Assembly: GCA_913775175.1 (NCBI GenBank)
Contig: CAJYKU010000019.1
Location: 1 to 64,000, forward strand
Source of the DNA: an uncultured Pantoea sp.
GTDB lineage: Bacteria > Pseudomonadota > Gammaproteobacteria > Enterobacterales > Enterobacteriaceae
Reading direction: 5' to 3'
DNA length: 64,000 nt
Part shown: one piece after another, positions 50,989 through 60,765 of the stretch
Numbering within the stretch: position 1 is the first letter of the stretch
Layout of the letters: each line of letters begins with the position of its first letter
Notes under the pieces: model-generated
What the model saw: only the letters and a program-made list of their open reading frames with translations
Told to the model about the DNA's origin: nothing
Database searches by the model: none
Position numbers and translations under genes: made by a program

Positions 50989-53166
50989 TTAGCTTTTTGC
51001 TTCTTTGCCATATTCATAGTTGTAATAGTCATAACCATAACCGTAAGCGTTTGACGCTTTACGTACTACGGCGTTGAGGATCACACCTTTGATTTCAATA
51101 CCGTTCTGAGCAAAACGCTTGTAGCTTACATCCAGCTCTTTAGCGGTATTGGTTTCGAAACGCGCGACCATCAGCGAAGTACCAGCCTGCTTGCCGATAA
51201 TAGAGGCATCGGTCACCGCCAGAATAGGTGGTGTATCGATCAGCACCAGGTCGTAATTCTGGTTAGCCCATTCCAGCAGCTCGCCCATACGACGATGCAT
51301 CAGCAGCTCAGATGGGTTCGGTGGTACCTGGCCGCGTGGCAGAAAATCAAAACCATATACGCCCTTCTGAATCATTGCCGGAGAGAACTCGCTTTTACCG
51401 GAAAGCACATTAGAGAGTCCCTGCCGGTTATCCGCACCCAGCAGCTCATGGGTATAGCCGCGACGCATATCGCCATCAATAAGCAGCACGCGCTGACCCG
51501 CTTTTGCCACCAGCGTTGCCAGGTTGGCGCAGACAAAGGTTTTACCGATGCCCGGACTGGCGCCGGTAATCATCAGAACGTTATTTTTGGCTTCCATCAT
51601 AGCGAAGTGCAGGCTGGTACGCAGACTACGAAGCGCTTCGATAGAGAGGTCAGTGGGATTACCCAGCGCCAGCAGCGTATTGTGTGGATCGCTTTTTTCT
51701 TTATGACCACGACGTGCCAGAGCTTCGGTATCTTTCTTACGCTGCCATTCAGAGAGTGGCACGCTGGCATACACATTCATTCCCAGCTCTTCCAGCTGTT
51801 CAGGATTATCGATGCCGTGATGGAACAGCGCTTTCAGCAGTACCAGGCCGACTGAGAGTATCAGCCCCAGAATCAGACCCGCGGCGATAATCAGCAACTT
51901 CTTCGGAGCAACCGGATTGCCGGCTGTTTCTGCGCCATCAATGATACGCACATCTCCGACAGTACTCGCCTTACTGATCCCCAGCTCCTGCTGACGATTC
52001 AGCAGCTGCATGTAGATCTCCTGACCAGCCTGCACGTCACGCGTCAGACGCAGGATCTCCTGTTGCGTTTGTGGCATACCAGAGATCTTTTTGTTCAGCT
52101 GAGCCTGCTCGGCTTCCAGTGTTTTACGTTTTTCCAGCAGCGCACGGTAAGTAGGGTGATCTTTAGTAAACAGCTGCGACACTTCTGCTTCACGGAAGGT
52201 CAGCTCATTCAGCTGACTCTGAACACTCACAGATGAATCCAGAGCTGACTTCGCCTCCAGCGACATATCCACGGATTCATTCTGACGACGGAATGTGTTC
52301 AGCTTATCTTCTGCTTCATCCAGTTTGGCACGCACCTGCGGCAGCTGATTGCGCAGGAACTGCAGGCTTTTTTCTGCCTGTTCAGATTTGCGCTCAACGT
52401 TTTGCAGCAGATAATTATTGACGATCTGGTTCAGAACCCGGCTCGCCTGCTCTGGATCTTCATCACGATACTCCAGGCCCAGCACACCCGTGGTTTTCCC
52501 TTTATCAGCGACAGTCAGCGCGCCCAGCACCGTTTTAATCGCCTGCAGATCGGTCAACTTAGTTACGCTAAAGCTGGTGCCCTCATCCGCCTGAATGCCG
52601 CTGACCAGCATGGTAACTTCACCATGCTGTTCCAGCTGGCCTACGCGACCTTTAAACAGCTCATCACCATTACTGCTGACGGTATAGGTGTCTGCGCCTG
52701 TTACTTCCAGCTCAACAGTACGCTTATCGATAGTACGTGGGATCTCCAGACGCGAAATTGCAATCTGTGCCGGTTTGTTGCCCATCAGACGCGACAGACC
52801 TTTACCAAACACCGGGAAATAGTGCTGCTGAACAACCGTATCCAGGCCAAGATCGTTCACGGTTTTGCCAATCACCATACGCGATTCAATGATCTGAATC
52901 TCTGTATCAGATGCTGGCATAGCAGGCAGCACATCGGTGAGATCGTTCAGCACTGACGCCGTATTCTTCTGCTCAACCTGAACCATGGCATCGGCACTGT
53001 AGATTGGTGTTGCAAACAGTGTGTAGAGTGTTGCTACCAGCATAAAAAAAGCGGTAACAGCAACAATGATCCAGCGATGATCGATCAGCTGGCCCACAAG
53101 ATGCGCCAGATCCCATCCATTCGAATCTTCTTTTGGCGCGGTCATGACCTTGTTTTTTATATTCAT
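50989..53166 (-). CDS. wzc: Tyrosine autokinase/chain-length regulator Wzc (AmsA)
   Basis: Inner-membrane polysaccharide co-polymerase 2a with a cytoplasmic BY-kinase domain that controls EPS assembly together with Wza and Wzb. The 725-residue product has TM1 near residues 27-47, a periplasmic coiled-coil (about 210-420), TM2 near 430-450, Walker A GASPGIGKT (535-543), Walker A' VLLIDGDMRRG, Walker B VLIDTPP and a C-terminal cluster of seven tyrosines (707-720) for autophosphorylation. ATG 53166 (MNIKNKV) is preferred over the frame opening at 53178, which abuts wzb. Confidence 0.95.
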   Translation of the reverse strand: MNIKNKVMTAPKEDSNGWDLAHLVGQLIDHRWIIVAVTAFFMLVATLYTLFATPIYSADAMVQVEQKNTASVLNDLTDVLPAMPASDTEIQIIESRMVIGKTVNDLGLDTVVQQHYFPVFGKGLSRLMGNKPAQIAISRLEIPRTIDKRTVELEVTGADTYTVSSNGDELFKGRVGQLEQHGEVTMLVSGIQADEGTSFSVTKLTDLQAIKTVLGALTVADKGKTTGVLGLEYRDEDPEQASRVLNQIVNNYLLQNVERKSEQAEKSLQFLRNQLPQVRAKLDEAEDKLNTFRRQNESVDMSLEAKSALDSSVSVQSQLNELTFREAEVSQLFTKDHPTYRALLEKRKTLEAEQAQLNKKISGMPQTQQEILRLTRDVQAGQEIYMQLLNRQQELGISKASTVGDVRIIDGAETAGNPVAPKKLLIIAAGLILGLILSVGLVLLKALFHHGIDNPEQLEELGMNVYASVPLSEWQRKKDTEALARRGHKEKSDPHNTLLALGNPTDLSIEALRSLRTSLHFAMMEAKNNVLMITGASPGIGKTFVCANLATLVAKAGQRVLLIDGDMRRGYTHELLGADNRQGLSNVLSGKSEFSPAMIQKGVYGFDFLPRGQVPPNPSELLMHRRMGELLEWANQNYDLVLIDTPPILAVTDASIIGKQAGTSLMVARFETNTAKELDVSYKRFAQNGIEIKGVILNAVVRKASNAYGYGYDYYNYEYGKEAKS

Positions 53167-53178
53167 GGATAATCTCAA

Positions 53179-53613
53179 CTATCGGCTTAATACGTTGACC
53201 CATTTCTGGGTTGCGTTTTCCAGTAACCCATATACAGCGTCAAATGCCTCACGGCTCTTTCTGTATGGGTCCGCAATTTCCTGTTGATTAAGCCAGTGTC
53301 CCAGTAACATCGTTTTGCCACGTGCTGCGGGATCGATGCGGTTGACCTGCTCAATATGGCGTTTTTCCATTACCAGGATCAGATCAAAGTCACGACACAT
53401 CTCTGCCGTTAACTGCTGCGCCTGGTGTCCATCCAGAGAAAGGCCATGTTCAGCGGCAACCTCAGCTGCCGTTTTATCGGCTGGATACCCTTCCAGGGCA
53501 CCCAGACCAGCTGAGGCGATACGCGTTAGTGGCAGTGCGCGCTTTAGCAGCCGCTCACCTGTTGGTGAGCGGCAGATATTGCCTACGCAAACCACAAGCA
53601 CTGACTTAATCAT
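53179..53613 (-). CDS. wzb: Low-molecular-weight protein tyrosine phosphatase Wzb (AmsI)
   Basis: Cytoplasmic phosphatase that dephosphorylates Wzc; cycling of Wzc phosphorylation is needed for polymer production. The 144-residue product has the CX5RS active site VCVGNICRSPTGERL (C9, R15, S16) and the general-acid loop DPYRKS near residue 113, both invariant in the family. It sits between wza and wzc as in group 1/colanic/amylovoran clusters. Confidence 0.96.
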   Translation of the reverse strand: MIKSVLVVCVGNICRSPTGERLLKRALPLTRIASAGLGALEGYPADKTAAEVAAEHGLSLDGHQAQQLTAEMCRDFDLILVMEKRHIEQVNRIDPAARGKTMLLGHWLNQQEIADPYRKSREAFDAVYGLLENATQKWVNVLSR

Positions 53614-53622
53614 GGTAAAACC

Positions 53623-54759
53623 TTAGTTTGACCAGTTGCGGAAGCGCAGCGCTGCGGAGCTTGCATCATCGATACCTACGATGGTTGGCAGCAGCCCGGA
53701 AATAACGCGGTTCCAGCGGGTAATCGGTGTAGCGGTCACATAGACGATGTCATAAGGTTCCAGCTGGAACTCGGTGCCCATCACCATTGACGCTGCATCT
53801 TTGGTATTTAACTGATAGATGTTGGCGATTTTGGTGCGGTTTGCGCCGCGAATCGGACGGATAACAAAGACGCCGGTCGCATCCGAGGTGGTTTGATCCA
53901 TACCCTGTGCGTTACCCAGCGCTTCCGCCAGCGTCATGCCGCTGCGATCCATCTTCAGCGTTGACTGCTGACGAACTTCGCCCATCACAAAGACTTTCAG
54001 ATCGTCATTGCGTGGTACATAAAGAATATCGCCCGGATAGAGCAGATGGTTCTGGCTTAAATCACCGTTCTGCATCAGCGCCTGCAGTGAAATGCGCTGT
54101 TCACGGCCATTATGCGTCAGCACGACGTTGCGCCAGTCAGCATCGGCTGCCAGACCGCCCGCCGCGTTGACGGCATCCAGCACGGTAAGCGGCACGTTGG
54201 TGATCGGCTGCTGACCCGAGGTCGTAACTGATCCGGTAACATAGGCTTTCTGCGACCGGAAAGCGGCCACATTGACATCCACCTGCGGGCTTTCAATATA
54301 CTGCGCCAGACGACGCGCAATTTCCGCCCGAATCTCAGTTACGTTGCGACCGGCAACCCGGACTTTACCGATGTAGGGATAGAAAATTGTGCCGTCAGCC
54401 TGAACCCAGTTACCGGTGTCGCTGGCACTGCGATACTGACCCGCTGGTGTTGTCAGCTCCGGGTGATCCCAGACAGTTACCATCAGCACGTCACCCACAC
54501 CAACGCGATACTGATAGCTCTGAATTTCGTTCTGCAGCTGCGGGTTAGCCTGTGCAACCAGTGGCTTAGGACGCATCTGTTCCACCAGACGAGGCGTCAT
54601 CGGGAAGACGTTTACATATTTATCGATGTCAAAGTTGCTGTCCTTCTGCTCAATGACATTTTTTCCACTGGTAGTAAGGTGTGAACCTGGTTCAATGGTA
54701 CACCCGGAGAGAAAAGTTGCGGATACCAGCAAAGGTATCAATTTAGTTTTCATTATCAT
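53623..54759 (-). CDS. wza: Outer-membrane polysaccharide export lipoprotein Wza (AmsH)
   Basis: Octameric outer-membrane channel through which the finished EPS leaves the cell. The 378-residue precursor has a lipoprotein signal peptide with lipobox LSGC (C20), then the poly-export domain ([21 protein letters not shown]) and SLBB-type repeats ([32 protein letters not shown]). The C-terminal amphipathic helix region ends RFRNWSN. ATG 54759 has a weak GAAG ribosome site; ATG 54753 is an alternative. Very close to E. coli Wza. Confidence 0.95.
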   Translation of the reverse strand: MIMKTKLIPLLVSATFLSGCTIEPGSHLTTSGKNVIEQKDSNFDIDKYVNVFPMTPRLVEQMRPKPLVAQANPQLQNEIQSYQYRVGVGDVLMVTVWDHPELTTPAGQYRSASDTGNWVQADGTIFYPYIGKVRVAGRNVTEIRAEIARRLAQYIESPQVDVNVAAFRSQKAYVTGSVTTSGQQPITNVPLTVLDAVNAAGGLAADADWRNVVLTHNGREQRISLQALMQNGDLSQNHLLYPGDILYVPRNDDLKVFVMGEVRQQSTLKMDRSGMTLAEALGNAQGMDQTTSDATGVFVIRPIRGANRTKIANIYQLNTKDAASMVMGTEFQLEPYDIVYVTATPITRWNRVISGLLPTIVGIDDASSAALRFRNWSN

Positions 54760-54915
54760 CTGGTTCTTCGCTATCAGTTAATGATTGATAGAGGCGAAAA
54801 CGCCGCTGTGTAAGCGTCTTACAAAAATTTAATTAACGGGTTAAACACTGAAACTGTGGGTCATTATCATTGCTCCCTTGGTTTTTATGTTGTCACCGTG
54901 CCCCCGGACGACATC

Positions 54916-54956
54916 AATTAAAACGAGCAGGCTGAACTGGAAAAGTCGTTTTAATT
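54916..54956. repeat. 11-bp inverted repeat between amsG and wza
   Basis: AATTAAAACGA (54916-54926) is exactly inverted as TCGTTTTAATT (54946-54956), with 19 bases between, in the 291-base gap separating amsG from wza. No T-run follows on the minus strand, so it may be an operator or an mRNA structure rather than a terminator. Confidence 0.6.
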
Positions 54957-55050
54957 CGGCTCGATAATGGCAGTATTCTGATAACAAGACTCCCAGCACC
55001 GGCAGTTATTCAGCGAGCGAGGCGGTTGCCTCTCCCGCTTTCGCTATCTA

Positions 55051-56484
55051 TCAATATGCGCCGTCGCGCTTAAGCACTACGCCGACGGTCTTAAACAGAA
55101 TCGCAATGTCATTCCACAGCGACCAGTTTTTGACATACCACGAGTCAAAGTAGACGCGTGTTTCGTAGTCAACGTCGTTGCGACCGCTGACCTGCCACAA
55201 TCCCGTCATGCCTGGCTTCGCCATCAGGTAGTAATCGACATCCCCGGCATAACGGCAAAGTTCATCTTCAATGACCGGACGCGGGCCAACAAGACTCATA
55301 TCGCCACGCACCACGTTCCATAGCTGTGGCAACTCATCCAGACTGGTTTTACGGATAAAGTGGCCTACTTTCGTAATACGTGGATCGTTTTTGAGTTTGA
55401 AATCTTTATCCCACTCCGCACGGGCCACCGGATCGGTACGCAGTACCTCTTCCAGCACCTCTTTAGAGTTGATTACCATTGAGCGGAATTTCAGGCATTT
55501 AAATTTACGACCGTTCATTCCAACGCGCTCATGACCATAGATAGGCGGCCCACCGTCACGCCCAACCAGAAAACCCAGTACCAGCAGCGCAGGCGACAGT
55601 GCGATAATAATGCCGAGTGCACCGACGATATCAAACGCGCGTTTAAGGCAGCGTGATGTGCGTTTAGCCAGATTATTATTCACTCGCAAAATCATCACTT
55701 CATGGCTAAAAATATACGCCATATCGGTACCGTATAACGGCACGCCACGCAATGTAGGGATAACCGATACGGAGCGGCAGTTGTGCATCGCCAGCTTTTT
55801 CAGCCAGAGATCGCGGTGCTGACTCTGCTCGGACTCAACGGCAACAATAAACTGCGTTTCACTATTGGTTAACTGCCAGAGTTCTGCTTCATTGTGCAGT
55901 ACCGGAATGTTAGTAATGCTGGCCTGCGGTGAGCTGCCATCCACATCAAAAAATGCAATAACGTCAAAGCCCATCACCTCTTCGCTCTGCAGTGCCTGCC
56001 AGGCTTCCTGAGCGTTATGGCCGCTGCCGATAATAATGGTCTGTTTTTTCCACATGCCAAAATGGTTAAGTACATGTTTGGAAATAGCACGTGCTACCGG
56101 AATCAGAGTCAGTGCCAGAATCCAGGTAAGGATCCAGACAAAACGCGACATCTGCCACTGCGATAATGCAGAAATTGACAGGTCAATAACTGAAAAAATA
56201 AGCACAGTACGAAATATTTCTTTCAGCTCAAACCAGAATGGCTTGCGATAGGTATAATGACGCAGGCGGATCCAGAACCAGCCTGTACAGATAATTGACA
56301 GGCAAAGATGAGCAGCAATCTTTAAGTTGAGATCGTGAGCCGAGATATCAGCCAAGGGCGAGTCGGTTAACGAATTAATCAGGGCGAGTGCAATAAACAA
56401 CGCCGCGTTAAAACAAATTAAATCCGAGCATGCCAGCAAAATTTTGGTCAGAAGACTTTTATATGTGAATTCGTTATCGCGCAT
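55051..56484 (-). CDS. amsG: Undecaprenyl-phosphate hexose-1-phosphate transferase AmsG/WcaJ
   Basis: Initiating transferase that moves galactose- or glucose-1-phosphate to undecaprenyl phosphate to begin EPS synthesis. The 477-residue protein has four or five N-terminal membrane segments, a cytoplasmic CoA-binding-like domain (about 140-265; TIIIGSGHNAQEAW) and a C-terminal bacterial sugar-transferase domain (about 280-477; KCLKFRSMV, DELPQLWNVVRGDMSLVGPRP, KPGMTGLWQVSGR). By amylovoran homology the sugar is probably galactose. First gene of the EPS operon, 225 bases after a JUMPStart element. Confidence 0.93.
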   Translation of the reverse strand: MRDNEFTYKSLLTKILLACSDLICFNAALFIALALINSLTDSPLADISAHDLNLKIAAHLCLSIICTGWFWIRLRHYTYRKPFWFELKEIFRTVLIFSVIDLSISALSQWQMSRFVWILTWILALTLIPVARAISKHVLNHFGMWKKQTIIIGSGHNAQEAWQALQSEEVMGFDVIAFFDVDGSSPQASITNIPVLHNEAELWQLTNSETQFIVAVESEQSQHRDLWLKKLAMHNCRSVSVIPTLRGVPLYGTDMAYIFSHEVMILRVNNNLAKRTSRCLKRAFDIVGALGIIIALSPALLVLGFLVGRDGGPPIYGHERVGMNGRKFKCLKFRSMVINSKEVLEEVLRTDPVARAEWDKDFKLKNDPRITKVGHFIRKTSLDELPQLWNVVRGDMSLVGPRPVIEDELCRYAGDVDYYLMAKPGMTGLWQVSGRNDVDYETRVYFDSWYVKNWSLWNDIAILFKTVGVVLKRDGAY

Positions 56485-56708
56485 ATTTAACTCTTTTATT
56501 TTATTTCCCTAATCCCTAACGCTACAGGCCTGTGTAATAAATGAGCGATACTCAGCCGAAGCCTGTTGAGCAAACTGCGGCGAACTCCCCGGTATTTAGG
56601 TCAATTCTCTATTGATTAATGATAGAAAATTGTGATAAATACCAACGGATTAGTCTGTTCTCCATTGCCGCCATTACAGACAAAATATTCAGGAGCAATC
56701 CTCTCAGG

Positions 56709-56743
56709 CACGCTACCGCCCCTGGCTGTCGCTGCCAATGTCG
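56709..56743 (-). promoter_or_regulatory. JUMPStart/ops element of the EPS operon
   Basis: The minus strand reads GCCAGGGGCGGTAGCGTG (56726-56709), identical to the same block in front of wecA; the wider 36-base element differs at about six positions. It contains the ops core GGCGGTAG that recruits RfaH and lies in the amsG 5' leader. Confidence 0.93.
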
Positions 56744-57001
56744 CATTTACCCGCTGATTACTCTTTATTGCGATATCCAGGATAACTCCTGGTTAAAATT
56801 GCCTGGTTCGAAATCCACAAGGCTAATTGCACCACAGCGCACAATTAACCAGATGGGCACAGACATTTACTTACACGTTGCTATACTAGTTATTACTGGC
56901 TTGTTTACAAGTAGGCCTCGTCTCCGCTGTGCTATTTTAGGAAAAAGACTACCAGTCATTAGTAATGACGCCGCGTCTGCCGTGCATTCAGCCTCCTAAA
57001 T

Positions 57002-57015
57002 TCAGAATAAGCCTG
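57002..57015. promoter_or_regulatory. Candidate RcsAB box upstream of amsG
   Basis: TCAGAATAAGCCTG matches the published RcsAB consensus TaAGaatatTCctA at 10 of 14 positions. It lies about 520-530 bases before the amsG start, inside the distance range (roughly 500-580) reported for RcsA/RcsB binding in front of amsG in Erwinia amylovora. Confidence 0.5.
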
Positions 57016-57171
57016 ATATACGGCAGAAATATTATACAGGATAAAAATCACCACTCTCTGGTATAAATTCATGATAAAACTCACCAGTCAGCGGTATACA
57101 TTACTGACAAAATATCGTGATTGCGTTGCGATCTTTATCCATTCAATTTGCTTATTTTACCGGCGTTGCTT

Positions 57172-57185
57172 TGGGATTATTCCTG
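57172..57185. promoter_or_regulatory. Second candidate RcsAB box
   Basis: TGGGATTATTCCTG also matches the RcsAB consensus at 10 of 14 positions, with both conserved TC/GA cores. It is about 690 bases from amsG and 110 bases from yegH, so it could serve either gene or be chance. Confidence 0.35.
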
Positions 57186-57294
57186 GTAAGCCTGCTCGCT
57201 CCGCTGCCAGCGGGCGTTGCTGCGCTTTGTGACCTTTCAGTCAGTTTACTATCATCAGATTTAACTCATTTTCAGACATTATGGTGACAAGAGT

Positions 57295-58863
57295 ATGTGG
57301 GAGTGGATCATGGATCCGGCACTCTGGGCGGGATTAGTCACGCTAATCATTCTGGAGCTGGTGCTGGGCATCGATAACCTGGTATTTATCGCCATTTTGG
57401 TTGAAAAATTGCCGCCCGTGCTGCGCGATCGGGCGCGAATTATTGGTCTGATGCTGGCGCTGCTTTGCCGTCTGGCGCTGCTGGCTTCACTCTCGTGGCT
57501 GGTTACGCTTACGCAGCCGCTGCTGACGCTCTGGCAACATAACTTCAGCGCCCGCGACCTGTTGCTGCTACTGGGTGGTATCTTTCTGCTTTATAAAGCA
57601 ACAACTGAACTGAATGAACGACTTGAAGGCAGTGATGCCGGAGAGGGTCAAAATAAAAACGGTGCTAAATTCTGGCCGGTTGTTGCGCAGATAGTGGTAC
57701 TGGATGCGATTTTCTCGCTCGATGCGGTTATTACGGCTGTGGGTATGGTTAACGATCTGCCCGTTATGATGGCTGCCGTGACTATTGCCATACTGTTAAT
57801 GCTGCTGGCCAGCAAACCATTGACTCGCTTTGTTAACTCTCACCCCACTATTGTTATTCTCTGTCTGAGCTTTCTGCTGATGATTGGCTTTAGCCTGGTT
57901 GCCGAAGGTTTTGGATTTGTTATTCCTAAAGGCTATCTCTACGCCGCTATCGGTTTCTCTATTGTGATTGAAATATTGAACCAGCTGGCGAGCTTTAATC
58001 GTCGCCGTTTTCTCTCTGCTGGCCGGCCGCTGCGTCAGCGTACAGCCGAGGCTGTGTTACGTATTTTACGTGGGGAAGCACAGCGGGCAGAGCTCGATAC
58101 CGATACCGCGTCACTGCTCAGCCACAGCGACGAGGGGTCATTGTTTAATCGCCAGGAGCGGCTGATGATTGCCCGCGTGCTGGGTCTGGCGCAGCGGCAG
58201 ATCAACACCATTATGACCTCACGCCATGATGTTGAACATATTGATTTAAGTGAGTCACCAGCGGCAATTATGGCCAGACTCGACCGTAACCAGCATACCC
58301 GTATTCTGGTGACGGAGAATGGCCGGGATCCGCTTGGGGTAGTGCATGTTATCGATCTGCTGCATCAGTCTCTGCACAGTAACTCACTCGATCTGCGCGC
58401 GTTGCTGCGCCAGCCGCTGGTGTTTCCTGAGCGGCTCACACTGCTACAGGCACTGGAGCAGTTCCGCAATGCCCGTACTCACTTTGCCTTTATTGTGGAT
58501 GAGTTTGGTTCTGTTGAAGGAGTAGTAACGCTCAGCGATGTTATGGAAACCATCGCCGGTAACCTGCCTAATGAGGGCGAAGAGCTGGATGCGCGTTACG
58601 ATATTCAGGCCGTGCCCGAGGGAGGCTGGATTGCCAACGGTCACATGCCACTGGATGACCTGGCGCTGTGGGTAAGGCTGCCGGTGGATGATAAGCGCGA
58701 CTACCACACACTGGCAGGTCTGCTAATGGATAGCCTGCAGCATATTCCTGAAGAGGGCGAGGAGCTGCAGGTTGGTAACTATCTGCTGCGTACGCTTCAG
58801 GTAGAGAATCATCGGGTACAAAAAGTGGCGATTATCCCGAACGATCCTCAGCAAGCGCAGTAA
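57295..58863 (+). CDS. yegH: TerC-family membrane protein with CBS domains, YegH
   Basis: Inner-membrane protein of unknown cellular role; TerC relatives are linked to metal ion transport. The 522-residue product has an N-terminal TerC domain of seven segments (about 1-245) with the acidic motifs [14 protein letters not shown] and [17 protein letters not shown], a CBS pair (about 295-415; ITSRHD-type then [19 protein letters not shown]) and a C-terminal CorC_HlyC domain (about 430-515). It is collinear with E. coli YegH, which also neighbours wza. ATG 57295 has ACAAGAG upstream. Confidence 0.93.
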   Translation: MWEWIMDPALWAGLVTLIILELVLGIDNLVFIAILVEKLPPVLRDRARIIGLMLALLCRLALLASLSWLVTLTQPLLTLWQHNFSARDLLLLLGGIFLLYKATTELNERLEGSDAGEGQNKNGAKFWPVVAQIVVLDAIFSLDAVITAVGMVNDLPVMMAAVTIAILLMLLASKPLTRFVNSHPTIVILCLSFLLMIGFSLVAEGFGFVIPKGYLYAAIGFSIVIEILNQLASFNRRRFLSAGRPLRQRTAEAVLRILRGEAQRAELDTDTASLLSHSDEGSLFNRQERLMIARVLGLAQRQINTIMTSRHDVEHIDLSESPAAIMARLDRNQHTRILVTENGRDPLGVVHVIDLLHQSLHSNSLDLRALLRQPLVFPERLTLLQALEQFRNARTHFAFIVDEFGSVEGVVTLSDVMETIAGNLPNEGEELDARYDIQAVPEGGWIANGHMPLDDLALWVRLPVDDKRDYHTLAGLLMDSLQHIPEEGEELQVGNYLLRTLQVENHRVQKVAIIPNDPQQAQ

Positions 58864-58877
58864 AGCACAATAGTGAG

Positions 58878-58899
58878 CCGGGCAGCATTATCTGCCCGG
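58878..58899. terminator. Hairpin between convergent yegH and asmA
   Basis: CCGGGCAG (58878-58885) pairs with CTGCCCGG (58892-58899) in the 46-base convergent gap. There is no T-tract; likely a weak bidirectional terminator. Confidence 0.5.
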
Positions 58900-58909
58900 A
58901 GTGCACATC

Positions 58910-60706
58910 TTATTGAGTGGCAGCTGGTTTTTGGCGATCCAGCCACTGATTGAGGCGCGTTTTGGCTTCGCTCTGTAGCTGCTGGCGCACAACTTCATCT
59001 ATTGGCAGCGAATATTGCAGATTATCCCATCCGCCATAGATCCGCAGTGGAATGGTCTGCTGATTCAATACCTTTGCCAGTCGTTCGTCGCCTTTCCAGC
59101 CGCGCAGCATCATATCTATAGTAACATCAAGCTGCTGCCGGACCAGATCAACGCTGCCATGAGTCTGGATTGCCAGATGACTACTGCCGCCCTGCAGGCC
59201 AGGCAGCGTGACTTTGCCCTGACGCAGGCTGATACCACCATTAAGCTGCTGAATTCCCTGCTCATCAGGTTGATCGTTGCTTATCCGATCGCTGGTGCGC
59301 GCTACAGCGCGACGCACCATCTGCTGCAGGTTGAGTTGAGTCAGTTGCAGATTTTCTGCTTCGATCTCTGCACTGCCCTGCCAGTTCTGTTTCGCTTCCT
59401 CAACGCTAAGTCCTGCTCCACTCAGCTGCCCCTGCAATGAGAGAGTTCCCTGCAGTGCCGCAGGAAGTGCCAGCGCGTTTAGCAGCGGCGCAATAGCGAC
59501 ATTTTCCAGCTCAGGCTTAAAGGCGACCTGAGTCACTGGCTGACGAATATCGATCTGACCCGGCAGCGAGAAATGTCCTTCACCCAGTTTGCCCTGCAGT
59601 CGGCTAATCCGCATCAAGCCCTGTTTATTGCTGGCTTCGAGCTGCAGATTACTGAAATTAAGCCCGTTCCACTCTCCCTGGTCGGCTTTGAGTGCCAGCT
59701 GCAGATCGAGCGTGTTGAGCGGTGAGTCGCTGTTTTCATGTAACCGGGGCTGCGCAATTACCGGTGGCTGCACAACTGCCGCCTGAGCGTTACCCTTGCT
59801 GCTGACAGGGACGCTATCCATGATATTGTCAATATTGAGTGACGTGGCGTGCAGTGACATTCGCAGCTGTTGCGGCATCGCCAGGCGCCCTTCGGCACTG
59901 CCCTGCAGCGTGCTGTCATTAGCCACAAGCTGCATATTCGCCAGCGAAAACTGCTGGTTATCGGCGTTCCACTCGGCCTGGCCGCGCAATGAGCCTTTAA
60001 TTCCCTGTAGCGGCAAATTCGCACCATCCAGCGTATAGCTCAGCTGCTCCAGCTCGCCGTTGATCTGATGCGGATAGCTGGAGATATCCATCCGCCCCTG
60101 AAGAGAGAGACTGAGGTTACGCTGGTTGCGTGAAAGCCGCGTACTGAGCTCAATATGATTCTGTTTACGGCTGTTCTGATCCAGGCTCAGATTCAGCTCG
60201 CGGAAGTTATATTCATCGCTACCAGGTTGCTGCCAGATAAGCAGGCTATCTGCAATGCGCAGTTTTGCAATCGCCAGACTCCAGTTCTGCGAAGCAGGCA
60301 GCACCGGTTCATCATCGCCAGGACCAATCGGTGCATCACCAGGTTTCTGCGCAGCACTATCCGGTGTGGCTCGGATAATGGCATTTTTTAGCATGACCTG
60401 GCGGACGCTAAGCTGATGTGAGAGCAGCGGCCAGAGATCGACATCCAGCCGCATATTATCTGCAGTAACCAGCGGCTGGCTGGCACCAGGGGCAGTGAGG
60501 CTCATTCGCCCGGAGAGGATACTGAGCTGGGGCCAGACGTGCCAGCGCAGATCGCTGCCCACCTCCAGCCGATAACCACTGCGCTGTTCAACCTGTTTTA
60601 CCATATAGGTACGGAAGTCATTGGGATTGACCAGCAGCACCAGGGTGGCCATGCCTGCCAGCAAAACCACTAACAGGATAGCCAGCGTGGTTATTAATCT
60701 TCTCAT
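58910..60706 (-). CDS. asmA: AsmA-family envelope protein
   Basis: Inner-membrane-anchored periplasmic protein of the AsmA-like (bridge-type lipid transfer related) family, implicated in outer-membrane assembly and lipid homeostasis. The 598-residue product has one N-terminal membrane anchor (about residues 5-24; LAILLVVLLAGMATLVLLV) followed by NPNDFRTYMVKQVEQRSGY, the AsmA start motif. A long beta-rich body ends in the conserved C-terminal region (LPGLQGGSSHLAIQTHGSVDL). ATG 60706 has GAGG five bases upstream; the longer frame to 60754 is not favoured. Gene order asmA-dcd-udk is as in E. coli. Confidence 0.93.
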   Translation of the reverse strand: MRRLITTLAILLVVLLAGMATLVLLVNPNDFRTYMVKQVEQRSGYRLEVGSDLRWHVWPQLSILSGRMSLTAPGASQPLVTADNMRLDVDLWPLLSHQLSVRQVMLKNAIIRATPDSAAQKPGDAPIGPGDDEPVLPASQNWSLAIAKLRIADSLLIWQQPGSDEYNFRELNLSLDQNSRKQNHIELSTRLSRNQRNLSLSLQGRMDISSYPHQINGELEQLSYTLDGANLPLQGIKGSLRGQAEWNADNQQFSLANMQLVANDSTLQGSAEGRLAMPQQLRMSLHATSLNIDNIMDSVPVSSKGNAQAAVVQPPVIAQPRLHENSDSPLNTLDLQLALKADQGEWNGLNFSNLQLEASNKQGLMRISRLQGKLGEGHFSLPGQIDIRQPVTQVAFKPELENVAIAPLLNALALPAALQGTLSLQGQLSGAGLSVEEAKQNWQGSAEIEAENLQLTQLNLQQMVRRAVARTSDRISNDQPDEQGIQQLNGGISLRQGKVTLPGLQGGSSHLAIQTHGSVDLVRQQLDVTIDMMLRGWKGDERLAKVLNQQTIPLRIYGGWDNLQYSLPIDEVVRQQLQSEAKTRLNQWLDRQKPAATQ

Positions 60707-60765
60707 TGCATCCTCAATGTTATGACCTGCAAGCAGCCGGGGCTGAACACGCAAGGGTACAGCGA

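Larger units (their letters stand above)
56485..57294. promoter_or_regulatory. 810-base EPS control region between amsG and yegH
   Basis: No protein gene is credible here; the one moderately long frame (56619-56999) runs through the JUMPStart element. The stretch holds the JUMPStart/ops site, a palindrome CTTGTTTACAAG (56900-56911) and a possible minus-strand promoter with TTGTAA near 56910 and TAGTAT near 56886. Two RcsAB-box-like sites lie further upstream. Its length fits the long regulated leader described for amsG. Confidence 0.55.

Noticed and set aside
56619-56999. Open frame of 126 codons upstream of amsG
   Set aside because: It runs through the JUMPStart element, has no ribosome site and no recognisable protein features; the region is regulatory.
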